A stretch of DNA of 55,000 nt from Symbiodinium natans (GCA_905221605.1 CAJNDS010002707.1:37501-92500); one strand, 5' to 3'. Shown: positions 41,311-52,025, counted from the stretch's first letter. Numbers and translations: made by a program. Notes: generated from the sequence alone by a model not told the origin.

Positions 41311-41774
41311 GGGCTTTGGGAGTCAGGAGGGTTTTGGGGTGCAAGGTGCAGGGCTGCAGGCCCAGCGCCTTGGCGCTAAGAAGCTTCCAGCGCGGCACTC
41401 ACAAGCCCGGTACAAAACCCCAGTACATGGACTGCTGTTGAAAGACCGCAGCCCTTGCCCCGAAATATGAAGCCCAACAACCCTCAACCCAATAGCCACA
41501 AACCCGAATACGGCGAAACACTATAAACATCATACCCCCGAAGACCCTTCATCCGAAATACCCTGCAACCCTCAAGCACCGAAACCCCAAAAAAACTTCC
41601 AAATCAGCCCGAAGCCCCTGATGCACAACCCAAAACCCCTAAACCCCTAAAACTCTCACTAAAACCCTAAACCCCAAACACCATAGAGATCATCAAACCC
41701 GAGACCCCTATATTGCAGCAAACCCTAAACCCTACACCCTAAACCCCATACCCTTGAGCCCCTATGGACCTGGC

Positions 41775-41848
41775 CTTTTCAGGCTCGACCGTGTCGTCGG
41801 CGCCCGTGCGCACCCCGTGGATGCCGCGCTTGGCCGCCCCAGCCTTGC
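41775..41848 (-). CDS. Linker exon between domains 1 and 2 (second)
   Basis: The exon is open for 74 nt and encodes KAGAAKRGIHGVRTGADD, ending in PEK. It starts after CCAAAG|G and ends at a GC donor in phase 0, joining in frame to the AMQLLKE exon of domain 2. It has no recognisable motif and is basic. Confidence 0.6.
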
Positions 41849-42319
41849 CTTTGGGTCTGAGGGTTTATAGGGTTTAGGGTCTAAGGCTTATGGTGTTTTG
41901 GGGGATTTGTGCTTTGGGGATTGGGTTTGAGTGTTTTGGGGCTTTGGGGGTTTGAGGGTGTTAGTATTTTGGGGCTTGGGGGGTTTGGGGTTTTGGGGGT
42001 GTAGGGTTTCGGGTTCAAGGCTTTGGAAACACCTTCGAAGCCCCCATGCAGACCGCCGGCTTCATTACTTGCACTCAGCCATGCTAAACCCCAAACCCCA
42101 AACCCTACGCTCTGATCTTTCCAAGGGGCCCGCCGGCATCATGAGCCGGCATCATGAGCATCAGCCACCGGTCTGTTCAAAGGCCCGCGAGCATCGTGAC
42201 CATCAGCCGCCCGGTCTTTTCACAGGCCTCAAGGCCCGAGCCTCATGTGCATCAGCTGCCCGATCTTTGCAATGGGACCACCAGCCCACGAGCGTGACAA
42301 GCACCGGTCTTTTGTGAGG

Positions 42320-42535
42320 GGGGGGGGGGGGGGGGGGGGGTGGAGGGAGCGGGGGGAGGGGGAGGGGGAGGGGGAGCGGGGAGGGGAGGGGAGGGGGAGG
42401 GGGAGGGGGAGGGGGGAGGGGGAGGGGGAGGGGGGGGAGGGGAGGGGGGGAGGGGGAGGGGGAGGGGGAGGGGGAGGGGGAGGGGGAGGGGAGGGGGGGG
42501 GGGAGGGCTTGAAAGGCTTGCGACGGGGGGGGGGG
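42320..42535. repeat. Polypurine GGGGGA tract
   Basis: About 215 bp of G runs and (GGGGGA)n on the plus strand, which is polypyrimidine on the coding strand of the beta-CA gene. It could form G-quadruplex or triplex structures. Poly-Gly/Glu frames are artefacts. Confidence 0.95.
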
Positions 42536-42689
42536 GGGTTCTAAGAAGGGTGACTTCTCAACCATTGAAGCCCTTCTCAAGAGGGCTTCAAGGGGGCCTT
42601 CTAGGGGAGCTTCAAGGGGGGCTTCAAGGGGGAAAGTTCATAGGGGAAATAATGGTCTTCCTCTTAGAATAGAGGAAAATAGTGGCTTA

Positions 42690-43235
42690 ACCCCGCCAAC
42701 TCGCAAAAAAAACTCCCAAAAACAAATCGCGCAAAAAATCTCCACCAATTTAGAATATTCTCCACTCCCCTCTTCTTTTACAGGGGTTCGAAGGACAACA
42801 AAAACCAAAAGGGCGAAATTTAGAATAATTCTACACCTTCTTCTACAGGCTTCGAAGGACAACAAGAAACGAAGGGGGTGGAAGTTGGAATAGTTTTCAC
42901 TCATCTCTTCTTCTGCAGGCGTCGAAGGACAACAAAAACCAAAAGGGTCAAATTTCGAATGATTCTTCACTCCTCTCATCTTCTACGGCTTCGAAGGACA
43001 ACAGGAAACCAGAGGGGTGGAATTTAGAATAATTCTCTCTTCTTTTACAGGCTTCGAAGGACAACAAGAAACGATGGGGGGTGGAATTTAGGATAATCTT
43101 CAGACGCCACTCCTCTCTTCTTTTCCGGACTTCGAAGGACAACAAGAAACGATGGGGGGTGGAATTTAGGACAATCTTCAAACGCCACTCCTCTCTTCTT
43201 TTACGGACTTCGAAGGACAACAAGAAACGACCGAC
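42690..43235. repeat. 63-78 bp tandem repeat with pyrimidine tracts, 7 copies
   Basis: TTCGAAGGACAACAAGAAAC recurs at 42787, 42851, 42921, 42990, 43053, 43131 and 43209. The last spacings are 78 bp, which is 26 codons and keeps a minus-strand frame (FLLSFEVRKRREEWRLKI) open. On the plus strand each unit has CTCTTCTTTTACAG, resembling a 3' splice site. Confidence 0.92.
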
Positions 43236-43312
43236 TGCTCACTTTCAAAAAGCATCCAGGCGCACGACTCTCCTTCGCGCAACATGAAAAAACCTTCGAA
43301 GCCTGGAAGGCA

Positions 43313-43445
43313 GTTTAGGGTTTAGGGTTTAGGGTTTAGGGTTTCGGGTTTAGGGTTTCGGGTTTCGGGTTTAGGGTTTAGGGTTTAGGGTTTAGGGTTT
43401 AGGGTTTAGGGTTTAGGGTTTAGGGTTTAGGGTTTAGGGTTTAGT
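43313..43445. repeat. TTTAGGG array with TTTCGGG units
   Basis: About 19 units, with TTTCGGG variants clustered near the left end. Confidence 0.93.
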
Positions 43446-43701
43446 GCAATGCTGACACTTTTCGCACCAAGCGCTAGTCGCTAGCCAAGCGAAGCAACCA
43501 TCCACACATCGAATGGCTGCGGCGCAGAAGACCACCCTTTTGCGTGTTGCCCCAAAAAAGCGCGTTTCATCGGGCCCAGGTGAACCTGAAGCCCAAAACC
43601 CTAAACCCTACGCCCTGAACCCGAAACCCAAAACCCTGAACCCGGAACCCCAAACCCTAAACCCTAGACCCTGAACCCTACACCTGAACCCCATGCCCCA
43701 C

Positions 43702-43768
43702 AGAGGGGCGGATCTCTGCCATGGAAGGCGGTATGGCAGCGGAGGCTTCGCTAAGCAGCGCCGCCTGC
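43702..43768 (-). CDS. Linker exon between domains 1 and 2 (first)
   Basis: An acceptor CTCAG|G in the right phase completes the arginine codon of domain 1 and reads QAALLSEASAAIPPSMAE. A similar Leu-Ala-Ser/Pro-rich exon lies at the same place after domain 2 (25182). The 3' end is uncertain; GC donors inside the exon would join the next linker in phase, and the GT at 43702 is the outer limit. Confidence 0.55.
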
Positions 43769-43786
43769 CTGAGACAGTGGGGGCCT

Positions 43787-44215
43787 TTAGGGTTTAGGGT
43801 TTAGGGTTTAGGGTTTAGGGTTTAGGGTTTAGGGTTTAGGGTTTAGGGTTAGGGTTTAGGGTTTAGGGTTTAGGGCCATAAGGGTACAAAGGGTTTCGGA
43901 TTTAGGGCTTAGCGTTTAGGGTTTAGGGCTGAGGGTGCAGGATTTAGGGTTTAGGGTTTCGGGTTTAGGGTTTAGGGTTTGGGGTTTAGGGTTTAGGGTT
44001 TAGGGTCTTGAGGTCCTTAAGTGCTTTGAGGCCCCCAACAATGCCTCGGTGACCGGCCCAAGAACGTAACGAGACCAGTGGACAGATCGTAGACGCCGCC
44101 TGTTCCGAGCCAGGTGTTCCACAAAAGGGGGTTTTGGCCAAGGGTTTAGGGTTTAGGGTTTGGGGTTTAGGGTTTGGGGTTTATGGCTTAGGGTTTCGGG
44201 TTTAGGGTTTAGGGC
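43787..44215. repeat. TTTAGGG arrays flanking exons
   Basis: TTTAGGG at 43787-43875, 43930-44010 and 44140-44215, next to the exons at 43702 and 44054. Confidence 0.9.
44054..44099 (-). CDS. Beta-CA domain 1, exon 13 (GVYDLSTG)
   Basis: The exon encodes GVYDLSTGLVTFLG, the C-terminal beta-strand pair of beta-CA. A GT donor splits an arginine codon in phase 2 and joins the linker exon at 43768. Without splicing the frame would reach a stop about 13 codons later, so a C-terminus here cannot be wholly excluded. Confidence 0.88.
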
Positions 44216-44584
44216 CCGGGTATCATCTAACATAGACGCCGTACCGAAGGAAGGGGCTTTCAAGGCAAGAGAATGACGGCTTAATCCTTTCCCATTACTC
44301 TAGACGACCCGAATGAAAAAGAACCATGGGGGCCTTCAGGTATACTTACACAACAAGCCCTAAACCTAAGATTAAACACATGTTTTGGGGTCTCTTAAGT
44401 GCAGGCTCCGTTTGAGAATGGGAGCTCCCTAAAAGAAGTTCAAAATTGGAAGAATCACCAAACCCTATACCCTAAACCCTAAACCCTAAACCCTAAACCC
44501 TAAACCCTAAACCCGAATTCTGGAGGCCGTTATTTGGTTTCCAGGAAGGTCCTAAACCCTAAACCCTAAACCCTAAACCCAGAC

Positions 44585-44632
44585 CTTGGATCTCAATGTC
44601 TCCGCTCTTGACGCCCTCGCGGATGCCCTTGC
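44585..44632 (-). CDS. Beta-CA domain 1, exon 12
   Basis: The 48-nt exon encodes KGIREGVKSGDIEIQ, typical of the segment before the last beta-CA strand. Length and phases equal those of the domain 2 exon at 29057. Donor GT. Confidence 0.9.
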
Positions 44633-45147
44633 CTGGGCTTGGGCTTTGGGGCTTTCGGGTCTACGGTGTGTAGGGTTTGGTAGGGTTGAGGCCTTACAGG
44701 GTTAGGATTTAGGGTTTTGAGTTTAAGGCTAGTTTCGGGGTTTAGGGGTTTAGGCTCCCGGGCCCGCTTGACGGCTTACCATCTCGAGACATTGTGGGAA
44801 CACCTGAACCCCAACTCCAAGCCCAAGATCAAGCCCAGACGCTCTAACCCGAAATCATGCTCGGCGGACTCCGACTACTACTACATTGAGTGATCACAAT
44901 GAAAATAAGAATCATAGTGATAAAAAAAATCACAATAACAACGCTAGAAATCATCAGAAGAAGAAACCCGAAGCTCTGAGCCCTAAACCCGAACCAGAAT
45001 AAAATGCACACCACGAGTCACCACACGGGCAGATGGACGTTAAGGGCAGAGGTTGTTGTTTTCTTGGGCTCAGGAGCTTTTGGGTTTTTGGGGTTTAGGG
45101 TTTAGGGCTAGGGTTTAGGGTTTAGGGTTTTAGGGCAGATTTGGTGC

Positions 45148-45193
45148 TGTACTGGAGGAGGAAGTTCATGGTGTGGAAGACGTTCACCTTCAC
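45148..45193 (-). CDS. Beta-CA domain 1, exon 11 (NVFHTMNFLL)
   Basis: The exon encodes VKVNVFHTMNFLLQY, the C-terminal helix of beta-CA. It ends in phase 1 at a GC donor; the split serine codon is completed by the next exon. Confidence 0.9.
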
Positions 45194-45224
45194 CTGGCAG
45201 GCCCTTGGGCTCAAAGAATAGGTT

Positions 45225-45412
45225 TGTTTAGGGCTGAGGGTTTAGGGTTTAGGGTGTGGGTTTAGGGTTTCGGGTTTCGGGTTTCGGGTTTAGGGTTTAG
45301 GGTTTAGGGTTTAGGGTTTAGGGTTTAGGGTTTAGGGTTTAGGGTTTAGGGTTTAGGGTTTAGGGTTTAGGGTTTAGGGTTTAGGGTTTAGGGTTTAGGG
45401 TTTAGGGTTTAG
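45225..45412. repeat. TTTAGGG array, about 24 units
   Basis: Regular array with three TTTCGGG units at the left, starting about 32 bp from the NVFHTMNFLL exon. Confidence 0.95.
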
Positions 45413-45813
45413 GCTTGGGTTGCTGTTGGCGTTTTCTCGGGTTTGGGGTTTTGCAGGGTTCAAGCCAAGCTCGGCAATCCAAGCACTCGACCCAACTCCC
45501 TGCCCTGAACCCTTAACAAACCCGAATAGAAGCCTTATTCCTCCAGAATATCACCAAAAAAATAGTATACTCCTGATTCTAGGAACCCTCAAAATATCTT
45601 AACGCCTAGGGTTTAGGGCTTAGTGAGTTTGAGATCTTGATTAAAGTTTCAGGTTTCGGGTTTGATCATAGAGAAACGGTCAACTTACTTCTCCAATAAC
45701 CAAGGGGAAAAAAGGTTAAACTTTAATATTCCTACAAAAAAAGGAAACCAAAAAAGTTTAAAGTTCAACTAAAGGCGAAGTAAGTCAACCCTCAACGCCA
45801 CAGCCGGTGCCAC

Positions 45814-45867
45814 CGCATGCGCCGCGACAAACTCCTCATCGGCCATGGGGCCCATGTCATACTCCGC
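45814..45867 (-). CDS. Beta-CA domain 1, exon 10
   Basis: The 18-codon exon encodes AEYDMGPMADEEFVAAHA. Its AAHA end matches the domain 2 exon ending VAAHAVK. Acceptor GGAAG|G and donor GT, phase 0 at both ends. Confidence 0.82.
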
Positions 45868-46179
45868 CTTCCAGGGTTCTTGGGTCTAGGATCTTACGAG
45901 CCCAATCCTGAACCCTAAACCCTAAACCCTGAAGGCTGTGGTGGAGGAAGAAAAGGCCTCAAGATTTGCTTCGAATCCCCGGGCTCTGCAACTGAGGGGC
46001 CAGGGTGTTCGAGCAGGACAAGCTACCGTTCTTCTTAACGAGGCCCCCTAAAGTAGATCCCTGACCCATCCTCCACTCCAACTCTGGAGAACGTGAAAAC
46101 CCCCAAAGCCCTAACTGCACTTTACACCCAACCCGAACCCTCCCCTTTCAGCCCAAAAGCCCTTAAACCCCAAAAAACA

Positions 46180-46465
46180 TACCCATACAACATTTCTCAA
46201 GTATCATAATAACCTAAAACATTCCAATGGTCGTAACAATGTCTTGACAGAATCATAATGATCATATTCCCATGATAAGACTTTAAGACTCATAGCAGAA
46301 GCAAAAAAACAACCCAAGGATCAGAACGAAAAATCACAATGAGCCTACTTAAAGCATGGTGGCACAAAGTCACCACATTGATGATCGGCATTATGATTCA
46401 TACTTTATAAGAATTCGTACTGTATGTATATATATACACTGCATATTTCACTAATCTAGCTATAC

Positions 46466-46513
<48 letters not shown>

Positions 46514-46630
46514 TTTTAGTTATTGATTTTTTTTATATTCGTATGTCGATTTACTTGTCTCTTTATGTCGCCAGTTCTTTGTTTATAGTATTCGAACTTC
46601 TGTACTTACATACTTACAGATTCAAAATCA
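46180..46630. repeat. AT-rich intronic island with TA and TG microsatellites
   Basis: AT-rich non-telomeric sequence contains (TA)n then (TG)n at 46461-46513. It contrasts strongly with the GC-rich surroundings. No gene is seen. Confidence 0.85.
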
Positions 46631-46816
46631 AACCCTAAACCCTGAACCCTAAACCCTCAACCTTAAACCCTAAACACCCTGAAAGCCCAAAAGCCCTGCA
46701 TCCCAAGGCCTCAACCCTCGAAGCGCGAGACCTTTTCATCCCCAAGCCCCTAACCCTCTCGCCCCAGCCCCAAACCCTTAACCTCTAAACCCAAAACCCT
46801 AAACCCTAAACTCCAC

Positions 46817-46865
46817 CTGCTCTGCCACCTCGCCCAGGCCCTCTAGGAGGCCCTCCAGGGCGGAC
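46817..46865 (-). CDS. Beta-CA domain 1, exon 9 (SALEGLL)
   Basis: The exon encodes SALEGLLEGLGEVAEQ, a helix also found in domain 2 (SALEGLLADLSEVAGQ) and domain 3 (TALETLLAGLSSVAAT). A GT donor follows in phase 0. Confidence 0.85.
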
Positions 46866-46874
46866 CTTGCTCTC

Positions 46875-47389
46875 AAGGCTCTGAGGTTTAGGGTTTAGGG
46901 TTTAGGGTTTAGGGTTTAGAGTTTAGGGTTTAGGGTTTAGGGTTTAGGGATTGGGGTTTAGGGTTTAGAGTTTCGGGTTCAGGGTTTAGGGTTTAGGGAG
47001 CTCTTGGGGTGTCGAGAGTAACTGTGAAACTACGCGCTTCTTTTTGAGGAACTTGTTGGGAGGGAGGGGGGGGGCGGGGGTGACCACCCTAAACCCTAAA
47101 CCCTAAGCCCTAGACCCTAAACCCTAAACCCTAAACCCTGAACCCTAAACCCTAAACCCTAAACCCTAAACCCTAAACCCTAAACCCTAAACCCTAAACC
47201 CTAAACCCTAAACCCTAAACCAAGCACGAACCTGAAGGACCCCATCCGAAAAAGCGAGAATTCTCGGCAAGCCATCCTGCGCCGGAGCACTGGGACTCGG
47301 CCGGCTGCTTCTTTCGGGCGAAGTGCGCCTGCGAGGTAGGAAGGCAAACTGATGCTAGGGTTTAGGGTTTAGGGTTTAGGGTTTAGGGT

Positions 47390-47442
<53 letters not shown>

Positions 47443-47478
47443 GGTTTAGGGTTTAGGGTTTAGGGTTTAGGGTTTAGG
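46875..47478. repeat. Telomeric arrays including a TTGAGGG block
   Basis: TTTAGGG at 46875-46995, CCCTAAA at 47090-47222, and TTTAGGG at 47355-47478 with about nine uniform TTGAGGG units at 47386-47443. Confidence 0.93.
47273..47328 (-). CDS. Beta-CA domain 1, exon 8
   Basis: The exon encodes AHFARKKQPAESQCSGAG after a TCGCAG acceptor. The 3' end is ambiguous: a GC donor at 47273 keeps phase with the next exon (a split Trp codon), while an earlier GC donor at 47283 would not. This is the variable loop after the zinc motif. Confidence 0.65.
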
Positions 47479-47940
47479 AAGAAAGACGTCGCGGCTAGAC
47501 CCTACATAAACCCTAAGCCCGAAGCCCTAAACCCTAAAGCCTGAACCCTGAACCCGAAACCCGAAACTCTAAGCCGCTACCAAAGCCAGCCCCGCACCGC
47601 AGCGAAGTCACGTGCTTGGCGAAGTCCATACAGAGGGAATTAGGACATCAGGGTTCTTCGTTATCCAGTATGCATACTACTAATTGCTTAAGAACCCCCC
47701 CAAAAAAAACAAAAAGAAAGGAGATTCTTCCGGGCAATATAGGGATTGCTATTTTCTTGGGGGTTTTGGGGTTCTTAAGCACATGGTAGTATACTACAGG
47801 GCACTTCAAGGGATTGTACAGGATTTTGGGATGCTGCAACAGAAAGTCACAAGTCACTTGTCTGCTTGGCCCGACTGGCAAGCTTGACTCGACATGCCAC
47901 GACAAGCACAATGCCTTTGAGACTCAGCAAACGAAAGCAA

Positions 47941-48064
47941 GTAATATAGGCGCCTGAATAATAATTAGAACAGGGTTTTTGGGGGCTATTGTAGTTAAAT
48001 GAACCCTAAACCCAAAACCCTAAACCCTAAATCCTAAACATAATTATTCCGACCCCTAGATTAC
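47941..48064. mobile_element. MITE-like element with GTAATATAGG termini
   Basis: GTAATATAGGCGCCTGAATA at the left is mirrored by TATTCCGACCCCTAGATTAC at the right, with a telomeric array inside (48001-48040). One end (GTAATATAGGGGTCGGAACA) also occurs at 32639, next to the tandem duplication. Confidence 0.55.
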
Positions 48065-48082
48065 CCAAGTTTGGCAGGGGAC

Positions 48083-48127
48083 CTTCGTTGCGCCGTAGAT
48101 CGCTCCGCACTTGGTGTGGCCCAAGAC
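48083..48127 (-). CDS. Beta-CA domain 1, exon 7 (zinc His/Cys, GHTKCG)
   Basis: This 15-codon exon encodes VLGHTKCGAIYGATK. The H-x-x-C motif gives the remaining two protein ligands of the zinc. Acceptor ATGAAG|G, donor GT, phase 0 at both ends. Confidence 0.94.
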
Positions 48128-48779
48128 CTTCATGGCTCCGAACTTCAAGGGTCTGGGGATTAGGCGTTTGGCGTTCGGGTGGTAGGCGGGGGATAGGGTT
48201 TAGGGTGTAGGGTGTAGGGTGTAGGCTTTAGGGTTTAGGGTTTAGGGTAACATTCACACTAGTTCTCAACGCTGACCCTTTAGGGTGCCGTGCTTGTGTC
48301 CTCAGGATTTGGGGGGTTCAGGGCGTTTGGGCTCAGGGTATACGATTCTTAGCAGGTGCGAGTTCAGGCGTTCACTCAATCTTTTGTCCTGGGCCTAACT
48401 ACCCAGAAGCCCAATCCCCCTTGATTCAGGAGTATACCTTGATTTAAATAGGAATCCTCCGCATGATTTAAGGAAAAAATTTTGCTTAAGTGGTATTCGG
48501 CTCTTTGGGTGTAGATCACTCGAAGTCCAATGGGTGAAGGGTGGAGGTTTGTAGGTTTTGGGGTTTAGGCTGTCGGGATCAAGCGCCTACAACCCGACTG
48601 CTGAACCCCCTAACCCTATGAACCCCCGAAGTCCTTGCAAGCCGTGAACCTTAGAAACCCCTCCACTCCAGCCCCCAGAACCCTCAACCCTAAACCCTAA
48701 ACAACCCACCAGCAAGCAGTTCAACTCATAAGCCCTGAAGCCCAAAGCCCAAGCCTAAATTCCCCGAACCCGAAATCCC

Positions 48780-49000
48780 CAAACCCTAAACCCTAAACCC
48801 TTAACCCTAAACCCCAAACCCTAAACCCCAAACCCTAAACCCCACAAACCCTGCATGCCCAGCGGCGAGGACCAGCCGCGCACCGAGCTTTGCAGTGCAG
48901 AACTCCAGGCTGCCGAGCATGCTGCCTGGGGGTTTAGGGTTTAGGGTTTAGGGTTTAGGGTTTAGGGTTTAGGGTTTAGGGTTTAGGGCTTAGGATTTAG
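48780..49000. repeat. CCCTAAA-exon-TTTAGGG arrangement
   Basis: CCCTAAA/CCCCAAA at 48780-48845 and TTTAGGG at 48929-48990 sit within 25 bp of the SMLGSLEF exon on either side. Confidence 0.92.
48867..48925 (-). CDS. Beta-CA domain 1, exon 6 (SMLGSLEF)
   Basis: The 59-nt exon encodes SMLGSLEFCTAKLGARLVL, the beta-CA segment that precedes the second zinc motif. Length and phases are identical to the domain 2 exon at 35396. The donor is GC. Confidence 0.92.
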
Positions 49001-49559
49001 GATTTGTATAGGGGTTTTAGGATAATCGCAATGTTAGGGATTAGATTTGGGGGTCTGTATGTAGGTAGGTTTTGGGATTCTTGAGGGCTTCTGCATCTGG
49101 AATCTTCGCGGTGTTAAGCGTTCAGCTTAGGGTTTGGGATTCAGAGGAGAGGGAGGGGGGTAATCGTCAAGAATACAGAAGGGTGTCGAGCGTTCCCTCA
49201 CAACAGCAGACCGTAGAGCCCGGACGCTAAGCCACAAAACCCAACTCCGAAAACCCTGAACCCAAAAACCCTACACCCGAAACCCGAAGTCCCACATCCG
49301 AGACGGCTCAGCCCCATCCTCCTACACTTGCCCGGTCCGCGAGGCACTTGCAGGCATCAAGCACTCCAAAACCCGAGGGTTTCAGGGTTTCAGGGTTTCG
49401 GGTTTAGGGTGAATTAGGGTTTAGGGTTTAGGGATTTAGGGCTTCATGCACGCATCCGAACCGATGTTGCAAGATTCGCCCACGTGACCCAAGCGAAGGC
49501 CATGAAAGCCCACGGGTACGTTTACGGCCTCACATGCGCCTAAACCCATCAACTCCTAA

Positions 49560-50280
49560 ACCCTAAACCCTAAACCCTAAACCCTAACCCTAAACCCTAA
49601 ACTCCTCATTCCCAAAAACCCTAAACTCCCCCGTTGCCGAGGCTCCAGAAGCTCGTAAACCCCGAGATCCTGGACTCCTCAGCCTCCTCCGTAACCCTAA
49701 ACCCTAAACCCTAAACCCTAAACCCTAAACCCTAAACCCTAAACCCTAAACCCGAAACCCTAAACCCTAAACCCTAAACTAGACACCCCAAACCCGAGAG
49801 CCTCAACCCTAAACCCTAAACACCCTAGACCCTCGGCCCTAAACCCTACAAACCCTGAACACCCTAAACCCTAAACACCCCAAACGCCTAAACCCCTAAA
49901 CCCCTAAACACCCTAAACCCTAAAAACCCTAAACCCTAAACACCCTAAACTCTAACACCCTAAACCCTAAACCCTAAACAACCTAAACCCTAAACCCTAA
50001 ACCGCTCCTAAACCCTAAATCCGCTGCCGGGAGGGCCTTCGGCGTGGGTGCAGGTGTTGCCCGCATTGCGCAGGACGAAGATGTCTCCCGGCAGGGCATC
50101 GAAGATCTGGAGGTTCGGAGGTAGTAGCGCTTTTGGGCGGTTCTAAGGGTTCTGTCGAGGTTTAGCAGGGGTTTAGGGTTTAAGGGTTTTAGGGTTTTAG
50201 GGTTTTAGGGTTTTAGGGCTTTAGGGTTTAGGGTTTAGGGCTTAGGGTTTAGGGTTTAGGGTTAGGGTTTCAGGAGTTTA
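49560..50280. repeat. CCCTAAA arrays then TTTAGGG around an exon
   Basis: CCCTAAA at 49560-49600 and 49690-49790, CACCCTAAA variants to 50020, then TTTTAGGG at 50160-50280, bracketing the exon at 50037. Confidence 0.9.
50037..50106 (-). CDS. Beta-CA domain 1, exon 5 (GDIFVLRNAGN)
   Basis: The 70-nt exon encodes IFDALPGDIFVLRNAGN followed by TCTHAE, the beta-CA strand-turn region after CxDSR. The acceptor is CCTCCAG, and the exon ends in phase 1 at a GC donor. It matches the domain 2 exon at 36432 closely. Confidence 0.93.
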
Positions 50281-50519
50281 GCGGCTTTAGGGGTCTTAGG
50301 AGCTCTAGGGGTTTTAGGTAAGGAGAAGCTTACTATGGTGTAAGGGTTTAAGGGTTTACGGGGTTTAGGTGTTTTTTAGGGCTTTAGGGGCACTAGCGGT
50401 TTTAGTGTTTAGAGAGAGCTTTAGGGGATTTAGGCTTTTAGGGTTTAGAGGTTTAGGGTTTGGGTGGGGTTCAGTATGAAGGTTTTCGGTTGCCCGGCAC
50501 CCAAAAAACACGGACAAAG

Positions 50520-50955
50520 GGAAACCCTAAACCCCCAAACCCTGAAAAACCCTAAACCCCAAGTCCTTAACCCTAAACCCCAAACCCTGAACCCTAAACC
50601 CTTACGAGGTGCCACTTCCACGGGTGCCCGGGAGTCTGCGCAGCCCACGACGGCAGTGTGCGGCGCCTGACCTCAGGCAGCTCTCCATAAGACCCTAAAC
50701 CCGATATCATGATCCCTACACCCTGAACCCTACACCCTGAACCCTAAACCCTGAACCCTAAACCCTAAACCCTAAACCCTGAACCCTAAACCCTAAACCC
50801 TAAACTATCTATGGCCCCCGGGTCTCTTGTCGGAGGTGCTTGAGGTTGCGTTCGGCTCCAGGTTGCCAGTTTTGGCGGCTAACCCTAAACCCTAAACCCT
50901 AAACCCTAAACCCTAAACCCTAAACCCTAAACCCCTAAGCCCTAAACCCTGGCTG
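50520..50955. repeat. CCCTAAA arrays with CCCTGAA and CCCTACA variants
   Basis: C-rich arrays occur on both sides of the CADSR exon (50520-50605 and 50695-50805) and at 50880-50955. Confidence 0.9.
50616..50671 (-). CDS. Beta-CA domain 1, exon 4 (zinc Cys, CADSR)
   Basis: The exon encodes QAPHTAVVGCADSRAPVE. CxDSR supplies the zinc-binding cysteine and the Asp-Arg pair of the active site. The acceptor is CTGAG|G; a GT donor follows PVE in phase 0. Confidence 0.93.
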
Positions 50956-51254
50956 GATCGAACGATTATGTCGGGCAGTTATATTCACATTGGGGTTATA
51001 AGGCGAAGATGCTGGTAACTACCCCCAACCCTAAGCCCCAAAGCCCCATCGAAGTCTTACAAAGTGCCGGCCATCCGTAGATGTTTCGTAGTTGTGGACT
51101 CCCCGCAGCAATCCTCGTTCTACGTAGGGTCCTTTCAGAAGGGCAACCCCATTATCGGAAACCCCCTTGCAGGGAGTTTCAACCTTACAAAACCCTAAAC
51201 CCTAAACCCTAAACCCCTTATGGGGGGCCTTAGGCTTCTGTGCTCGCAGCCTGC

Positions 51255-51300
51255 CTTGGTCCACCAACTCCAGCCGCATGCCATCGCTGGTCGTGGTGGC
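51255..51300 (-). CDS. Beta-CA domain 1, exon 3
   Basis: The exon encodes TTTSDGMRLELVDQ and starts after GCAAG. It ends in phase 1 at a GCAGGC donor and joins the next exon through a split glycine codon (VDQ-G-QAPH). It is supported by phase at both ends and by position more than by conserved residues. Confidence 0.68.
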
Positions 51301-51514
51301 CTTGCGTTTCCCTTGGGTCTGGGGGTTGGGGGGTTTGGGGTTCGGGGTTTGGGGTTGGGGGGTTTGGGGTTTAGGGTTTAGGGTTTAGGGTTTCGGGTTT
51401 AGGTAAGGGGTTAAGGGTTTGGGGCTGGGGTGGGAGGGTTCGGGGCTTGGGGATGAAGAGGTCTCGGGCTTCGAGGGTTTAGGCCTTGGGATGAAGGGTT
51501 TTTGGGCTTTCAGG

Positions 51515-51755
51515 GTGTTTAGGGTTTAGGGTTTAGGGTTTAGGGTTTAGGGTTTAGGGTTTAGGGTTTAGGGTTTAGGGTTTAGGGTTTAGGGTTTAGG
51601 GTTTAGGTGTTTAGGGGTTTAGGGGTTTAGGGTTTAGGGTTTAGGGTTTAGGGTTTAGGGTTTAGGGTTTAGGGTTTAGGGTTTAGGGTTTAGGGTTTAG
51701 GGTTTAGGGTTTAGGGTTTAGGGTTTAGGGTTTAGCGTTTAGGGTTTAGGGTTTA
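51515..51755. repeat. Long TTTAGGG array, about 33 units
   Basis: Nearly regular array, broken by two TTTAGGGG units and one TTTAGCG unit. Confidence 0.95.
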
Positions 51756-51904
51756 GGGTTCAGGGTTTGGGATTCGGGGTGCAGGGCTCAAGATTCAGGG
51801 TTCAGGGTCAGATTCCAAAGGGTTGAGTTCAGCTTGTTGCTTGGGTCTGCAGGGCCCCCATAGAAGATTTAGTACCCTATGTCTTGAACCTCCAAGTACG
51901 ATGC

Positions 51905-52025
51905 CCTTCAGGGTTAGGGTTCAGGGTTTAGGGTTTAGGGTTTCGGGTTTTTCGGGTTTCGGGTTTCGGGGTTAGGGTTTAGGGTTTAGGGTTTAGGGAG
52001 GGTTAGGGTTTAGGGTTTAGGGCTT
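51905..52025. repeat. TTTAGGG/TTTCGGG array
   Basis: Mixed units with a TTTCGGG cluster in the middle. Confidence 0.88.

Noticed and set aside
42203-42672. Pro- and Gly/Glu-rich ORFs on both strands
   Set aside because: They are translations of the GGGGGA polypurine tract.
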